NCBI GenBank assembly: GCA_030789695.1
Contig: CM061140.1
Coordinates: 173,252,319 to 173,316,318 of the forward strand
Origin: Scilla litardierei
Taxonomy: Eukaryota > Streptophyta > Magnoliopsida > Asparagales > Asparagaceae
Direction of reading: 5' to 3'
Length of the DNA stretch: 64,000 nucleotides
The notes beneath the pieces are model-generated. The model had not been told where the DNA came from. It made no database searches and saw nothing but the letters and a program-made list of their open reading frames with translations. This document shows positions 45,876 to 56,859 of this stretch, piece after piece. Every line of letters begins with the position of its first letter. Position 1 is the first letter of the stretch. A program made the position numbers and the translations under genes.

Positions 45876-46894
45876 ATGGCCAAACTTGCGAATGTCGACT
45901 TTTCGGTCCTGAAGGCCGATGGGTCGAACTACTTGAGTTGGCAGTTGGACCTGAAGTTCCATCTGCGATCTCATGGGTTCAGTCTTACACCAACTGAGAA
46001 GGCAACAACAAGTACTGCCCCAGCCGACAAGGATGTTTCTAAAGAAGCACCTCATACAGAGGAAGTTTCCGATATACTAAAGGCGAAAGCCATTATCTAT
46101 ATCAGGAAACATTTAGACTCGACCCTGAAGGACGAGTACCTCACTGTAGAGGATCCTTACGAGTTGTGGGACACACTTGAGGAGAGGTACAGACATCAGA
46201 GAGATGTCATACTCCCCCGTGCGCAGTACAAGTGGACTCACCTCCGCATACATGATTACATATCCGTAGCGGAGTACAACTCAGCACTCTTCCGTATCAC
46301 CTCACGCCTGAAGTTGTGTGGTGAAACGGTGACGGAGAAAATGTTGCTGGAAAAGACGTTCACGTCTTTCCACGAGAAGGACATGATCCTTATGCAACAA
46401 TACCGTGAGAGGAAGTTCACGAAGTACTCTGATCTGCTTTCATGCCTGCTAATGGCTGAACAGAACAGAGATTTGTTGGTTGCTACTCATAACCTGTGCC
46501 CTCCTGGCTCCGCTCCACTGCCACCTCCTGCAGAGGCACACTTCCAGTCTTCCCAGAAGAAGAAGATGGATAAGAAGGCAAAATTCCAGAAATGGAAAGA
46601 ACAGAAGAAGCGGTAGAAGGCCACTCCCCAAGCTCCTCCTCAGAACCAAAGTTCGTGGAAAAGAAGCAGAAGTGGACGTCAAAAGGTGGTACTCCCAAGA
46701 AAGACTGGGAGGATAAGTGCTCCAAATGCGGAATGACGGGCCACTGGTCCAGAATCTGCCGCACCCAGAAACACCTCCAGGACCTCTACCGGGCAAGCCT
46801 CAAGCCTCGAGCTGAGACAAACCTGATTGAGATCGCAGCGTTGCCAGAGACCTCATGGACTCCTGAAGACTTCATGGGAGATGACACTCTCTAG
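45876..46894 (+). pseudogene. Copia gag, one frame break
   Basis: The best start is the ATG at 45876 (MAKLANVDFSVLKADGSNYL, SWQLDLKFHL). The frame is open to a TAG at 46614-46616, about 246 codons. It covers the UBN2-type gag domain (LKDEYLTVEDPYELWDTLEE, VAEYNSALFRITSRLKLCGE, LLEKTFTSFHEKDMILMQQY, KYSDLLSCLLMAEQN) and a Lys-rich tail. In another frame the tail continues with a zinc knuckle CSKCGMTGHWSRIC at 46719-46760 and ends at 46894, so a frameshift lies between 46592 and 46660. An upstream in-frame ATG at 45774 would add 34 hydrophobic residues unlike Gag. Gag packages element RNA in the family. Confidence 0.88.
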
Positions 46895-47198
46895 TTATGG
46901 ACCACTTTTATCTACTAGCAATGTATCTCCTTTTCATGCATCGTATCTAGTTTTTTCCATGTCAAACAATCCTTTGAGCATCTTAAATGAATGAAAGTAG
47001 ATCTTTTCTTTTTCATATTATTTACTGCTTAAATGTATTTACACTGTTCATCTTCAAGGTTCCAATTTTGTAACAACATAAAGATCACTTGATATATAGA
47101 AGAAGATGGACGGTTCCGATTGATGATTTGGCAAATAGTTTTGGCTAGTTCGAGATATGAATATCTCATCTCACCATCTCACCATCTCATATTATCAT

Positions 47199-47200
<2 letters not shown>

Positions 47201-47262
<62 letters not shown>
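47201..47262. repeat. (TA)31 microsatellite, left of the fold-back insert
   Basis: Uninterrupted TA repeats. Others lie at 47643-47690 and 47828-47860, all in the spacer between gag and protease. Confidence 0.95.
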
Positions 47263-47266
<4 letters not shown>

Positions 47267-47638
47267 ATTTTCAAATGAGAACATTTCGCACCGTGCGAAA
47301 ATGTTTTTAGTCTTTTTTTGAAATTTTTTTTTTCAAAAATTCTTTTTTCCACCCTCATTATATGTTGTTATACCCCCCTCAAAAAATAATCATTGAGAAA
47401 TAATGTCATTTGACCTTCGATCAAGGCATTTCATCAAATTCGCACGTTTTGAGACCGTTAAATTTGTAACGGGTGGATGGGTGCTCTAATGCCCAACGGG
47501 TTCACCCATTATTTTCCCTGGGGTATATATTTGTATGGATTAAACATCAAAAAAAGAATTTTTGAAAAAAAAAATTTCAAAAAAAAGATAAAATTCTTTT
47601 CGCACGGTGCGAAAAGCCCCTTTTTCGCAATGGAAGAT

Positions 47639-47642
<4 letters not shown>
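47263..47642. mobile_element. Fold-back element within a TA microsatellite
   Basis: A 380-bp block is flanked on both sides by long TA repeats. Its arms, 47285-47348 and about 47550-47615, are inverted copies. They include CGCACCGTGCGAAAA on one side and TTTTCGCACGGTGCG on the other, followed inwards by matching T-rich and A-rich runs. Each arm end is itself a palindrome (TTCGCACCGTGCGAA). The placement within (TA)n resembles rice Micron-type MITEs; membership in that family is inference. Confidence 0.72.
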
Positions 47643-47692
<50 letters not shown>

Positions 47693-47821
47693 AGAATTTT
47701 TCACATCTTAAATTTTGGGGGAAAACTTAAATTTGGGGGGAAACTTGAAATTTTGTGGGAAAACTTGAAATTTGGGTGAACTTGAAATTTGTATATGGAA
47801 TCTATTTGGAGCATAAGTAGC

Positions 47822-47860
<39 letters not shown>
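47643..47860. repeat. AT microsatellites and 20-bp minisatellite
   Basis: (AT)n at 47643-47690 and 47828-47860 bracket about five degenerate copies of TTGGGGGAAAACTTAAAT (47710-47785). GGAATCTATTTG and GAGCATAAGTAGCTA occur here (47799-47825) and again at 47861-47943, suggesting a local duplication of the protease start with an internal deletion. Confidence 0.8.
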
Positions 47861-47862
<2 letters not shown>

Positions 47863-49090
47863 AATCTATTTGCCTAGTGGACAGTGCATCGACGCACTCG
47901 ATCCTTCAAAACATAGACTACTTCACGAGCATAAGTAGCTACTCTGGTCCACTGAGAACAATCTCAGGACCCGCTAATATAATCGAAGGATCAGGGGAAG
48001 CAATCATATTGCTCCCCGTTAACACACAAATCACACTTAGGAATGCGTTATGCTCCCCTAAATCCATCCGAAACCACCTAAGCTTTAAAGATATCCGTTT
48101 AAACAAATATCACTTAGAGACGGTCAAGGAAAATGAAAGGGAATACTTGCTTGTAACGTCTCTTACAAATGGTTCAAAAACCATTGTGGAACGTTTCAAG
48201 GGACTCCCCTCGGGACTCTACCAAACAAGTATACAAACTCCAGAAACATCAATGGCGGAGCACCTGCAGTGCCCCCAAACACCAGAATTCCAACTCTGGC
48301 ATAGTAGACTGGGACACCCTGGATTTGTTATGATGTACCGCATCATAAAAAGCACCAGGGGTATAGACTTGAAGAACCTGAAGATTCTTCAAAAAGGTAA
48401 ATTCCCATGTCCACCTTGTTACAAGGGTAAACTGATTACGAGACCCTCTCCACTGAAAATGGACCTGGAATCTCGAAGTTTTCTGGAAAGAATCCACGGA
48501 GACATTTGTGGGCCTATACACCCATCAAGTGTCCGTTCAGGTACTTTATGGTCCTGATTGACGTATCTACTAAGTGGTCACATGTGTGTCTACTATCCAC
48601 CCGTAACCTAGCACTGTCTAAGCTTTTAGCTCAGATAATCAGGTTACGGGCCCACTTCTCCGATTACTAGATAAAGAAACTTCGTCTGGACAATGCGGGG
48701 GAGTTTACGTCACAAGTCTTTCTAGACTATTGCTAAGCACATGGAATTGAAGTCGAACATCATGTAGCACATGTTCACACCCAAAATGGGTTAGCAGAAT
48801 TTCTAATTAAGAGACTGCAATGGATTGCTCGTCCATTATTACTTCAATCCCAGCTGCCGGTGAATGCAAGGGGTCATGCAATTTTGCATGCTGCATCTTT
48901 AATAAAATTAAGACCCACTGGAGGTCACTCATCTTCTCCAATGCAACTAGCACTTAGAGCCCCACCAATTGTCTCACTCTTGAGAATATTTGGTTGTGCA
49001 GTATACGTCCACATAGCACCACCACAAAGGACAAAGATGGGACCACAACGTCGCCTAGGCATTTATGTTGGGTTTGACACCCCTCCATAA
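47859..49090 (+). pseudogene. Copia protease and integrase (broken)
   Basis: A frame of about 230 codons starts with the protease motif LVDSASTHSIL, followed by the HHCC module (LWHSRLGHPGFVMMYRIIKS; CPPCYKGK). The integrase core starts at ERIHGDICGPIHPSS. A frameshift near 48.53 kb leads to FMVLIDVSTKWSHVCLLSTR, then a stop, LRLDNAGEFTSQVFLDYC, a stop, and HTQNGLAEFLIKRLQ. The C-terminal part (LRIFGCAVYVHIAPPQRTKM; RRLGIYVGFDTPP) ends at 49090. The catalytic D, D and E positions are recognisable. It cuts and inserts DNA in the intact family; this copy is disabled. Confidence 0.87.
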
Positions 49091-51057
49091 TTAGATTCCT
49101 AGAACCCTTTACGGGAGACGTTTTCAAGGCACGTCTAGAAGACTGTGAATTTGATGAGACATCATTTCCAAGACTAGGCTCACAGACAAAGAAGCCCGAA
49201 GCTTCAGACTGTATCACTTGGGATACAAAGACATTATGTCACTTTGATCCGCCCACAAGCCAGTGTGAGGAGGAGGTCCTGAAGATTCTCCATATCCAAA
49301 ACACTGTCCATCTCTTGCCGGACAAATTTACTGACAACCAGAAGATTGTCAGATCACACGTCCCTGCTGCTAACACTCCAGCTAGGATTGACATACCGCA
49401 AAATGGATGCAATCAGTCTGCAGCAAAAATGGTTGGACCCCTCAAAAAGAGAGGACGACCACCGGGATCCAAGGACCAAGTCCCTCGAAAGAGTAGGACC
49501 CTTGGCAATGGTAAACAAATACCACCACAGGATGCTACTATAAGCCCTACTACCCCATCTCTCCCAAACTCTCAAACAGAGAAAAAACCGGGAGAAAATG
49601 AAGTTTCGATACACTATGTACGAACTGGGGAGTATTGGGACAGAAAGAGCACAACCATAGATGACACATTTGCGTGTAATATTGCCATCAACATCGCGTA
49701 CTACGACGATGATATTGAACCACGCTCTCTGACAGAATGTCAAAGCAGAGATGATTGGCCAAAGTGGAAAGCGGCAATAGGAGTGGAGTTGGATTCACTC
49801 ACCAAACGCAAGGTCTTCGGACCTATAGTCCAGACACCAAAAGGTGTAAAACCTGTGGGTTATAAATGGGTATTTGTTAGAAAACGAAATGAACAGAATG
49901 AGATCGTTCGCTACAAAGCAAGGCTTGTAGCGCAAGGTTTTACCCAACGTCCAGGGGTGGATTTTGAAGCCACATGCTCCCCAGTCATGTACGCGATCAC
50001 CTTCTGATTCTTCATTGGCTTAACAGCTCAAGAGGGTTTAGATATGCAGCTTATGGACGTCGTTACTGCATACTTATATGGCAACCTAGACCGAGACATC
50101 TATATGAGATTGTCTGACGGTTATTCTTTGCCTGTAGCACTAAAAGCGAGAAAACGTGACATCTACTCAGTGAAACTGCAAAGATCATTGTATGGTCTAA
50201 AACAATCCGGAAGGATGTGGTATAACAGACTGAGCGACTTCCTTGCAAAATAAGGATTTACAAATGACCCAGTCTGTCCTTGCATCTTCATAAGAGCAAA
50301 GGCAACATAATTTGTCATTATAGTCGTCTATGCAGACGACTTGAAACTCATCGGATCTCCTGAAGAGATCGCCGAGATTTCTAGAAGTCTGACAGAAACA
50401 TTTGAGATGAAAGACCTCGGAAAGTCAAAATTCTGTTTAGGTCTTCAAATTGAGCATCTTAACGATGGAATCCTGTTACATCAGTCAACTTACACATCGA
50501 ACTTATTGAAAAAGTTTCAGATGGATAAGTGCCACCCCCTCAGCACCCCAATGGTCGTCAGATCATTGGATGTGCATAAAGACCCCTTCCGGCCGCTGGA
50601 AGAGGGGGATGAAGTACTAGGCCCTGAAGTGCCATATCTAAATGCTATCGGTGCACTTCTTTACCTGGCTAACTGCATTCGCCCTGACATAGCATTTACA
50701 GTCAACTTACTAGCCAGATATAGTGCTGCACCTACACAGCAGCACTGGACCCGAGTTAAGCATCTTCTGCGCTACCTCCAAGGGTCCATAGACTTAGGTC
50801 TATTCTACAAGAAAGGGGCATCAACTGGTTTAGTTGGTTATGCTAATGCAGGATACAGGTCCGATCCTCATACAGAAAAGTCTCAGACCAGATATATGTT
50901 TACCTATGGCGGCACTGCCATATCCTGGAGATCTGTAAAGCAGACCATGACAACCGTCTCATCCACTCACTCAGAACTTCTAGTGATCCATGAAGCAAGC
51001 AAGGAGAGTTTCTGGCTACGCTCTGTGATCCAGCACATTCTCACCTCCACCTGACTG
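49091..51057 (+). pseudogene. Copia reverse transcriptase (stops in frame)
   Basis: A linker region (49.3-49.7 kb; basic segment KKRGRPPGSKDQVPRKSRTL) is followed by RT: WPKWKAAIGVELDSL, VGYKWVFVRKRNEQNEIVRY, ARLVAQGFTQRPGVDFEATC. There is a TGA at 50005-50007, then MQLMDVVTAYLYGNLDRDIY, VKLQRSLYGLKQSGRMWYNR, a TAA at about 50251, one more stop, and the active site VVYADDLKLIG (YADD, both Asp present). The rest is FEMKDLGKSKFCLGLQIEHL, ANCIRPDIAFTVNLLARYSA and the start of RNase H (LVGYANAGYRSDPHTEKSQT; ISWRSVKQTMTTVSSTHSEL). A TGA ends it near 51054. Confidence 0.9.
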
Positions 51058-51360
51058 ATGACCGGCACCCTTGCGCCTACTCTACTCCATGAAGACAATG
51101 CAGCATGTATAGCCCAACTACAGGACGGCTACATCAAAGGCGATAAGACAAAGCATATCTCCCCCAAGTTCTTCTGGACGCACGACCTTCAGAAGCAAAA
51201 GCAGATTGAGGTACAGAAGATCCAATCATGTAATAACTTGACGGATTTGCTTACCAAATCTCTGCCTACTAGTATCTTTGAGAAACTTGTATATGTGATT
51301 GGGATAAGGAGAGTGAGAAAATGTAAACTGGGTCAGGATGAGAGGACTATGAACTCATAA
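51058..51360 (+). pseudogene. Copia RNase H C-terminus
   Basis: It follows the RT frame after one stop: LLHEDNAACIAQLQDGYIKG, DKTKHISPKFFWTHDLQK and SCNNLTDLLTKSLPTSIFEK. It matches the end of copia RNase H (H.DN.AC, K.KHI, ADL.TK). The sequence 51361-51669 is the non-coding 3' region, containing GATAAGGGGGAG near 51.42 kb and the purine tract at 51661-51669. Confidence 0.88.
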
Positions 51361-51669
51361 ATACATAGAAGACTGATGTATAGATTCATAGAAAATCTGC
51401 AAGCCTGAAGCTTGGTCAGATAAGGGGGAGTCAACTGCAGAGTTGTACTCTTTTCCCTTGGCTACTGGTTTTTTCCCACAGGGTTTTCCGTAGTCAAGGT
51501 TTTGACGAGGCAACCTCGTTGACTCTGGATCCTGAAGCATCCACCCCTAGACACATCCCTAAAACAGGGGAGGTCATGGATTAATTGTTTTTTATTTAAC
51601 AAGGCAGTTATCCTAACTCGGATCCTGAAGAATCCAACTCTTCTTCAATGTTGGTTGGATAAGGGGAAG

Positions 51670-51777
51670 TGTTATGAATAGGCCCATGAGGTATCCGGCC
51701 CACCATTAAAAGTTATAAATAAGATTGTAGAGTGACTCTTAACCCCCTACACCTATTTTTCTACTTTTCCCTTCACA
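51670..51777 (+). repeat. 3' LTR (108 bp) of the short-LTR copia
   Basis: Pair of 44286-44401. It lacks the CCCATTGG segment present in the 5' copy. Confidence 0.88.
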
Positions 51778-52630
51778 GCAACTATTACTGTTTTCAAGCG
51801 GATTTTAAAAATATGCTTAACATCGTAGAATCTCGCTCGAAGAAGTAGCAATTCCTCTGTTCCACGAGCCTGTGCGACAAAGAGGACCACAGTGCCCCCC
51901 ACTAAAATTAAAAAATTTATGATTTCAGCGGTTCTTTTCAAGTGATGTCCATGTTCACCAAACCAAAGCCAATGTTTACAGTAAATCTGCAGTCCCCTCG
52001 TCGGACCCCCCACTGGATCCCCCATCTTGCCAGATTCCTTGTATGCATATACACCTCTGTTTACCCCTCTACCCTTTGAATGTTGGCCTTTAAGCTCTTG
52101 CCCACGGCTCATAATTTGGGGACAATAATGGAATTCCACAAACTGGGGGCCCCCTAAAACATGAAAGATTCCATCATTGATTGCCTAAAGGTCCAAACTG
52201 CAAGATGATGGGTTCCAGATACCCCAAAGATCCCCTTCCTCTAACCCCAGGATTCAGCTGATTCATCTGGTGAAAGTGAGCTTTTCCTCCTCTTGTTTTC
52301 TTTCTTTCTTTGCAAGTTGGATTCGTCTAGAGCTTGTGTCGGTCTTGTACTTTTTTTTTTCCTTATTGATTTAGATGCATCTTTCCTTTTGATTGAAAAC
52401 TGAAATTCCCATTTTTTGCCCCTCTTTTTGTTATTAATCTTATTGATGATGTTCTCCTCCTTTTTGACTTGAAAAAAAAAATAAAGAAAAAAACAGGAAT
52501 AAAAAATCTGCTTTCCTTTCGTCTCCTCCTCCTTGGAAATATCTAATTTCTTGATTTTATGCTCGCAGCAGTTCTTTTGGTTGTAATGAAAGTGTGAAGA
52601 AATCCAATCCAGTTCAATTTCTATTCGAAC
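51778..52630 (+). promoter_or_regulatory. NLP upstream region and 5' UTR
   Basis: No coding frame. From about 52.25 kb the sequence becomes CT-rich, as in plant 5' UTRs. A pyrimidine tract with GCTCGCAG (ends 52568) could be the acceptor of a 5' UTR intron. A minimal upstream frame ATG-AAA-GTG-TGA lies at 52586-52597, 33 bases before the main ATG. The transcription start cannot be fixed. The 3' LTR of the short-LTR copia forms the left edge. Confidence 0.45.
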
Positions 52631-53353
52631 ATGGACGATGACCCCGGCCCGCTGGGGAGAGCTCTGTCGGATTCCGCGGTCGATTTTGATCTGATGGACG
52701 AGATTCTATCAGGAGACTGCTGCTGGCCCGAAGCCCCCAATTATTCCGGTCTCTTCCCTCTTCTCGATCTCACCGCCAGCAACAACAACGGTTCCAATGA
52801 AAATCAAGAAACTCAAGAAACCCAAAAGGAAGAAGCAAGCGAAGCGAATTGGTTAATTCAACCAAGAAACCAAGTTGTTCCGCTAAAAGAAAGACTGACT
52901 CATGCTCTCAAGTTCGTTGAAGAATCTCAAAGAGGAAGAGTCGACGTGCTTGTCCAAATATGGGTGCCCGTTGTTGAGAGAGGAGGCAGGCAGTTTCTCA
53001 GTACTTGCGGCCAGCCTTTCTGGCTTGATTACAGCTCTCATAGCCTCGTGAGCTATCGGTCGGTGTCGACGAGCTACCAGTTCTCGGCGGAGGAGAACTC
53101 TAACGAGATGTTGGGGTTGCCCGGCCGAGTGTTTATTGGGGGAGTGCCGGAGTGGACGCCGGACGTGCGGTATTTTAGCCGTGACGAGTACCCTCGGGTG
53201 GCGGATGCGCAGAGGTACAGCGTTTCGGGGACCGTTGGGCTGCCGGTGTTTGAGAGAGGGGGCCGGCCTTGCATTGGAGTTGTGGAGGTGGTTTTGATGA
53301 CGCAGAAGATCGATTATAGTTCGGAGCTTGAGAGCATCTGCAATGCTCTTCAG
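52631..53353 (+). CDS. NLP: NIN-like protein (NLP), first coding exon
   Basis: 241 codons open with MDDDPGPLGRALSDSAVDFD and an acidic Ser/Asn/Gln-rich N-terminus. From residue about 83 comes the GAF-like domain of plant NLPs: VPLKERLTHALKFVEES, VDVLVQIWVPVVERGGRQFL, YRSVSTSYQFSAEEN, GLPGRVFIGGVPEWTPDVRY, FSRDEYPRVADAQRYSVSGT, VGLPVFERGG and CIGVVEVVLMTQKIDY. The exon ends at CNALQ with a CAG/GTTTGC donor at 53354. NLPs are nuclear transcription factors for nitrate responses; the N-terminal half senses the signal, and RWP-RK and PB1 domains bind DNA and partners. Those later exons are not in the next 10.6 kb, which is filled with MITEs and retroelements. Either intron 1 is very long or the gene is truncated. 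The family call is firm; the exact NLP member is not determined. Confidence 0.93.
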
Positions 53354-53458
53354 GTTTGCTGTTTGTGCTTTGGTTTTTGTGTGCGTGGGTGCTATTTATC
53401 TTTTTTTTGGTACTTAGGGTGCTATTTATCATGATTGATCTTGTCTTCCTGTTTTTTT

Positions 53459-53612
53459 AGAGTTGTGCATTGAGGTGTATTTAGTATCTTTTCCACCTTT
53501 AGCTTTACATCTCTAAATCACATTGCACTTTCTTTCTTCATATTTTTTTTTGCTAAATGTGGAAAATTCCTAAATACACCTCAATGATTTGATGCATATT
53601 TAGCACAACTCT
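53459..53612. mobile_element. MITE A in NLP intron 1
   Basis: A 154-bp block with inverted ends AGAGTTGTGC (53459-53468) and GCACAACTCT (53603-53612). Inside, GAGGTGTATTTAG pairs with CTAAATACACCTC. It is non-coding and sits 105 bases after the exon 1 donor. Confidence 0.75.
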
Positions 53613-53619
53613 TTTATAA

Positions 53620-53787
53620 AGAGATGTGCTATATACACCACTAAAATAGGAGGTGTACATAGTTTTCAATGCCAAATATAACCAAAATTAGGAGAGATGG
53701 TGGCAACAAATGAGGTGACATATTTTCCATTTTTGACAAGGAAAAGTAAATACACCCCTTGTTTTGGAGTATATATAGCACATCTCT
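53620..53787. mobile_element. MITE B in NLP intron 1
   Basis: A 168-bp block with inverted ends AGAGATGTGCTATATA and TATATAGCACATCTCT. Its ends resemble those of MITE A (AGAG(A/T)TGTGC), so the two are related. They lie 7 bases apart with T-rich flanks. Confidence 0.78.
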
Positions 53788-54059
53788 TTTTTAACTTCGG
53801 TGTCTTGGATAATATGTAGATAGTGAAATGATGAGCACGTCATCCTCATTCTTGATTTCTTATTTAGATTTTTTTGGCTTTTTGATGATGCTTTGAGATA
53901 CAGCCTTTTCCTTTTAAAAATACCTTATAGTTTTATTTGGACGGTACAAGTGGTATTATACACTTGATAGCAATTGTTTACAAGTGTTTTATCACTACGG
54001 ATGTTGTTGGGTGATGGTAATATTGCAGTAGTTGACGTAGGATGACGTTGTCAGCTGAC

Positions 54060-55917
54060 TGGTGATCGGCCCGGATTTTTACTCCGGAAATAGTCCGCAA
54101 GTGTAAGGTGTTAAACCTTTGTAATATAGAAAGATATCGATCCCACATGGAGACGATTGGTTTGAGGTCTTGGGTCTAATCAAAGTCGTGGAACAATGTC
54201 AGTTATGGGCGCAATTCTGAAGGTTGTCACATGTATTTCTTATCACAGATTAACAACATAATGAAGGCTAGTGCAATATGAGTCACCATTATGATCGTCG
54301 GACATCGATGCTAAGTTATAATTTCTAGGTTGGATTGGTTTTATGGGGAGAGATTGTCGCATCTTAAATGTGGAATTCGTGGCCAACTATCATTGTACCA
54401 CTCATCTAACGTATCACGTACTTAGCCCCACCATCGTGGATGGCTTTACACGCGATCTGTGTATTACGAACGACAATTATCCTCAATCTCCACTCACGCC
54501 ACCAACATGGGTTAGAGCTTCGATCTGTGATTTAATGGGATCTCATTGATGCTACTATCGTAAATCACCAATTAGTAATATAGGACGCCGGGCAAAACCA
54601 TCAAAGTGCGTACCACTATCATGGATCACAAACTCTAATTGAATTCACTAACGAACCTAATTAAGTTCATAGGATAGTATCTAGGATGTGTGCCACTATC
54701 ATGGATCAGAAACACTAAATAATATTTAATACAAACTTGGCTGGATCAATCAAATCACATCCCTTGATTACCGAACCAACATAAAAAACACAACTTTACA
54801 TTTAAATCTTAAGATCCTAGGGCTCATCCTTTAGCCCTAGAGAGAACTACTCACGATTCATAGAAAAGATAACAAAAACAATGATATCAATTGCACAAGA
54901 CATCGTAGCAAAATAAACCATCAAAACAACAAGATAGAGACGAGAAATCATTGCCAAACCAATGAAGAAGAAGAACTGAACTTCAGAGAATTAAGATCCA
55001 AAGATTCAGAGCAATAACAATAATAAAAATCCAAACTTTGTCTTCAAGTAATAACGACGGCTCTCTAAAAACTCTCTAAAACTAAAACTAGAATAATAAG
55101 CAAGCTCTCTAAACCTAGGAACAAAAGTAGGGTTTTATACATGAGGGGTTGACCCCACAAAATTTTCCGCAAAAGCCCAATTCGGCCCAAGTAAATTTTT
55201 GCTGCGTCGCCCTACTTGATCCTGTGCTGGGAGGTTGGGTGCTCGGATCGAGTGGATGTCTCACTCGGTCAAGCTGCAGGGGGCGGAAAGGCTTCAAAAG
55301 TGCCGCTCTGCCGCATGTTTAGCTCGACCGAGTAGCGGGTCTACTCGACCGAGCGGCTTCTTCTCTTTTCTCAGCGGTTAAGTGTTGGAAATGCCGAATC
55401 TCTTGTTCCTATGCTCGACCGAGTAAGGAAGCTACTCGGTTGAGCCTTGTACTCGATAGTGGCCTAAAAATTGTGTGTTGCTGTCGAGTTCGTTTGACCG
55501 AGTAGCGTGGCTACTCGGTCCGAGTGGTCCAAAAGCTCAGGTGCTGAAGTCTTCTTCTTTGGCTATGGCAGCTCGCCCCAAGTGGACAAGTCCACTCGGT
55601 CGAGCTGGTTGGAAAATCTGATAAGCATTGGAGACTTCCTCTTCTAGCTCGCCTTCTCCTTCTTTCTTCTCATCCTCCAATCTTCTTCTCCGCCTCGTCA
55701 AAAACCAAATAGGCTTCGCTATTGATGCTCTAGCAAGCTCGAATGTGTCCATGTCTACGATTTGCTCCGAATCGTTTCAAAGTTACTGAAGATCTACAAA
55801 TCTCCACGATAATCAAATATATCGTGAAATGCACGATAAAGTATAGAAATGCAAACTTTAGATGATGAAAATGAAATAAAATCATGCAGTAAAAGTATAG
55901 AAAATATGGACACATCA
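54060..55917 (-). repeat. LTR (about 1.86 kb) of a gypsy-like element, minus strand
   Basis: On the minus strand it starts TGATGTGTCCATATTTTCTA (at 55917), has a TATAAAA box at about 55139, and ends with the CGGGCCGATCACCA region at 54060. No genes. It carries many ACTCGACCGAGT-type palindromes (55.25-55.61 kb), shared with the LTR at the right window edge. No target duplication was found (CTGAC against AATTG), so it may be a rearranged solo LTR. Confidence 0.6.
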
Positions 55918-56854
55918 ATTGGGCACTGTGCGAGCTAATCCTAGGCTGAGCAAACCTCGATCCGAGCTGTTGGAGCCAAGTCTGAACTATTTCCAGGTTA
56001 GTCATGGCTATTTATGGGCTTCCTTCAGCTTCATGCAACTCAAAGTGATCATGTGATCAATATTCTCCAATCTCTCACACCTGAGTGAGAGAGGAGTATA
56101 TTGGTCATAGAGGAAGGAAATGATCTTTCCAAGCTTACCTTGGAGGATCTAATTAGCAATTTCATGGCGTATGAGCTCCAATTGCAACAAAGGAATTACA
56201 TGGAGCAAGCCACGAAGAAGACCATTGCTTTCAAGACCACCTTAGAGACCGAAGAGTTTGGAGATGAAGTTAAAGAACAACAAGCTCTCATAATAACAGT
56301 GTTCAGAAAAATGATAAAGTCGGGTAAACTCAAACTTGGTAATAAAGATTATTTGACAAATCTAGTGTGTGTTATGAATGCAATTAGCCAGGGCATATAA
56401 AGAAGGAGTGTCCCTTGAGGAAGAACAAAGCGAATGGAAAATTTGAAAAGGTAAATATACCTAAGAAGAAATCATTCATGGCTTGGGATCGAGACTTCAA
56501 TGACACAAGCGATGACTCCTCATCTGAAGAGGAAGAAGAAGATATAAAAGAAATTAGAGCAAGAGCTTACACAAGCTTCATGGCTATGGAGGACAACAAG
56601 GCAAACTCTGTCTCAAACTATAGTGATAATGAGTATGATTGGGCGGAATATGTGCAATATGAGAACAACTTAAGAAATTTTTTGACTCTTAAGAAGAAGC
56701 ATAAAACATGTGATGTTATTTATTCTAATTTAGAGAAGATAAAAGAAGAAAATTTAAAATTGATTAGTAAAAACAATGAGCTAATATAAAAGAATAAGTT
56801 GCTTAGTAATGAATGTAGTAGCTTAAATACTTAATGATCTAGATAAGAACATAG
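55918..56854 (+). pseudogene. Sirevirus-like copia gag fragment, left part
   Basis: From about 56.05 kb the plus strand reads DHVINILQSLTPE, a TGA where relatives have Trp, ERSILVIEEGNDLSKLTLED, and LISNFMAYELQLQQRN. A zinc knuckle CYECN*PGHIKKEC follows, with a TAG in place of Gln, and then RKNKANGKFEKVNIPKKKSF and a Ser/Glu-rich acidic stretch (SSSEEEEED). It ends in a Lys/Asn-rich coiled-coil-like segment at about 56.84 kb, where the Sirevirus gag-only element has inserted (TSD CTACT). The remainder continues at 62558. The first part, 55918-56040, is not clearly coding. Confidence 0.8.
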
Positions 56855-56859
56855 CTACT

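Larger units (their letters stand above)
44286..51777 (+). mobile_element. Ty1/copia element with very short LTRs
   Basis: Plus strand. The LTRs are only 116 bp (44286-44401) and 108 bp (51670-51777). Both start TGTTATGAATAGGCCCATGA and end CCCTTCACA, and differ by an 8-base indel and a few substitutions. A primer-site-like CGGTATCAGCAC follows the 5' LTR and a purine tract AAGGGGAAG precedes the 3' LTR. Internal order is gag, protease, integrase, RT, RNase H. The 1.47-kb leader and the 0.96-kb spacer between gag and protease hold repeats and a fold-back insert. No target duplication is visible (ATTAT on the left, GCAAC on the right). Coding parts are broken in several places. It ends 853 bases before the NLP start codon. 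Confidence 0.9.

Noticed and set aside
54343..54549. 68-codon plus-strand frame as an NLP exon
   Set aside because: Translation has no similarity to NLP domains and the region belongs to the minus-strand LTR.
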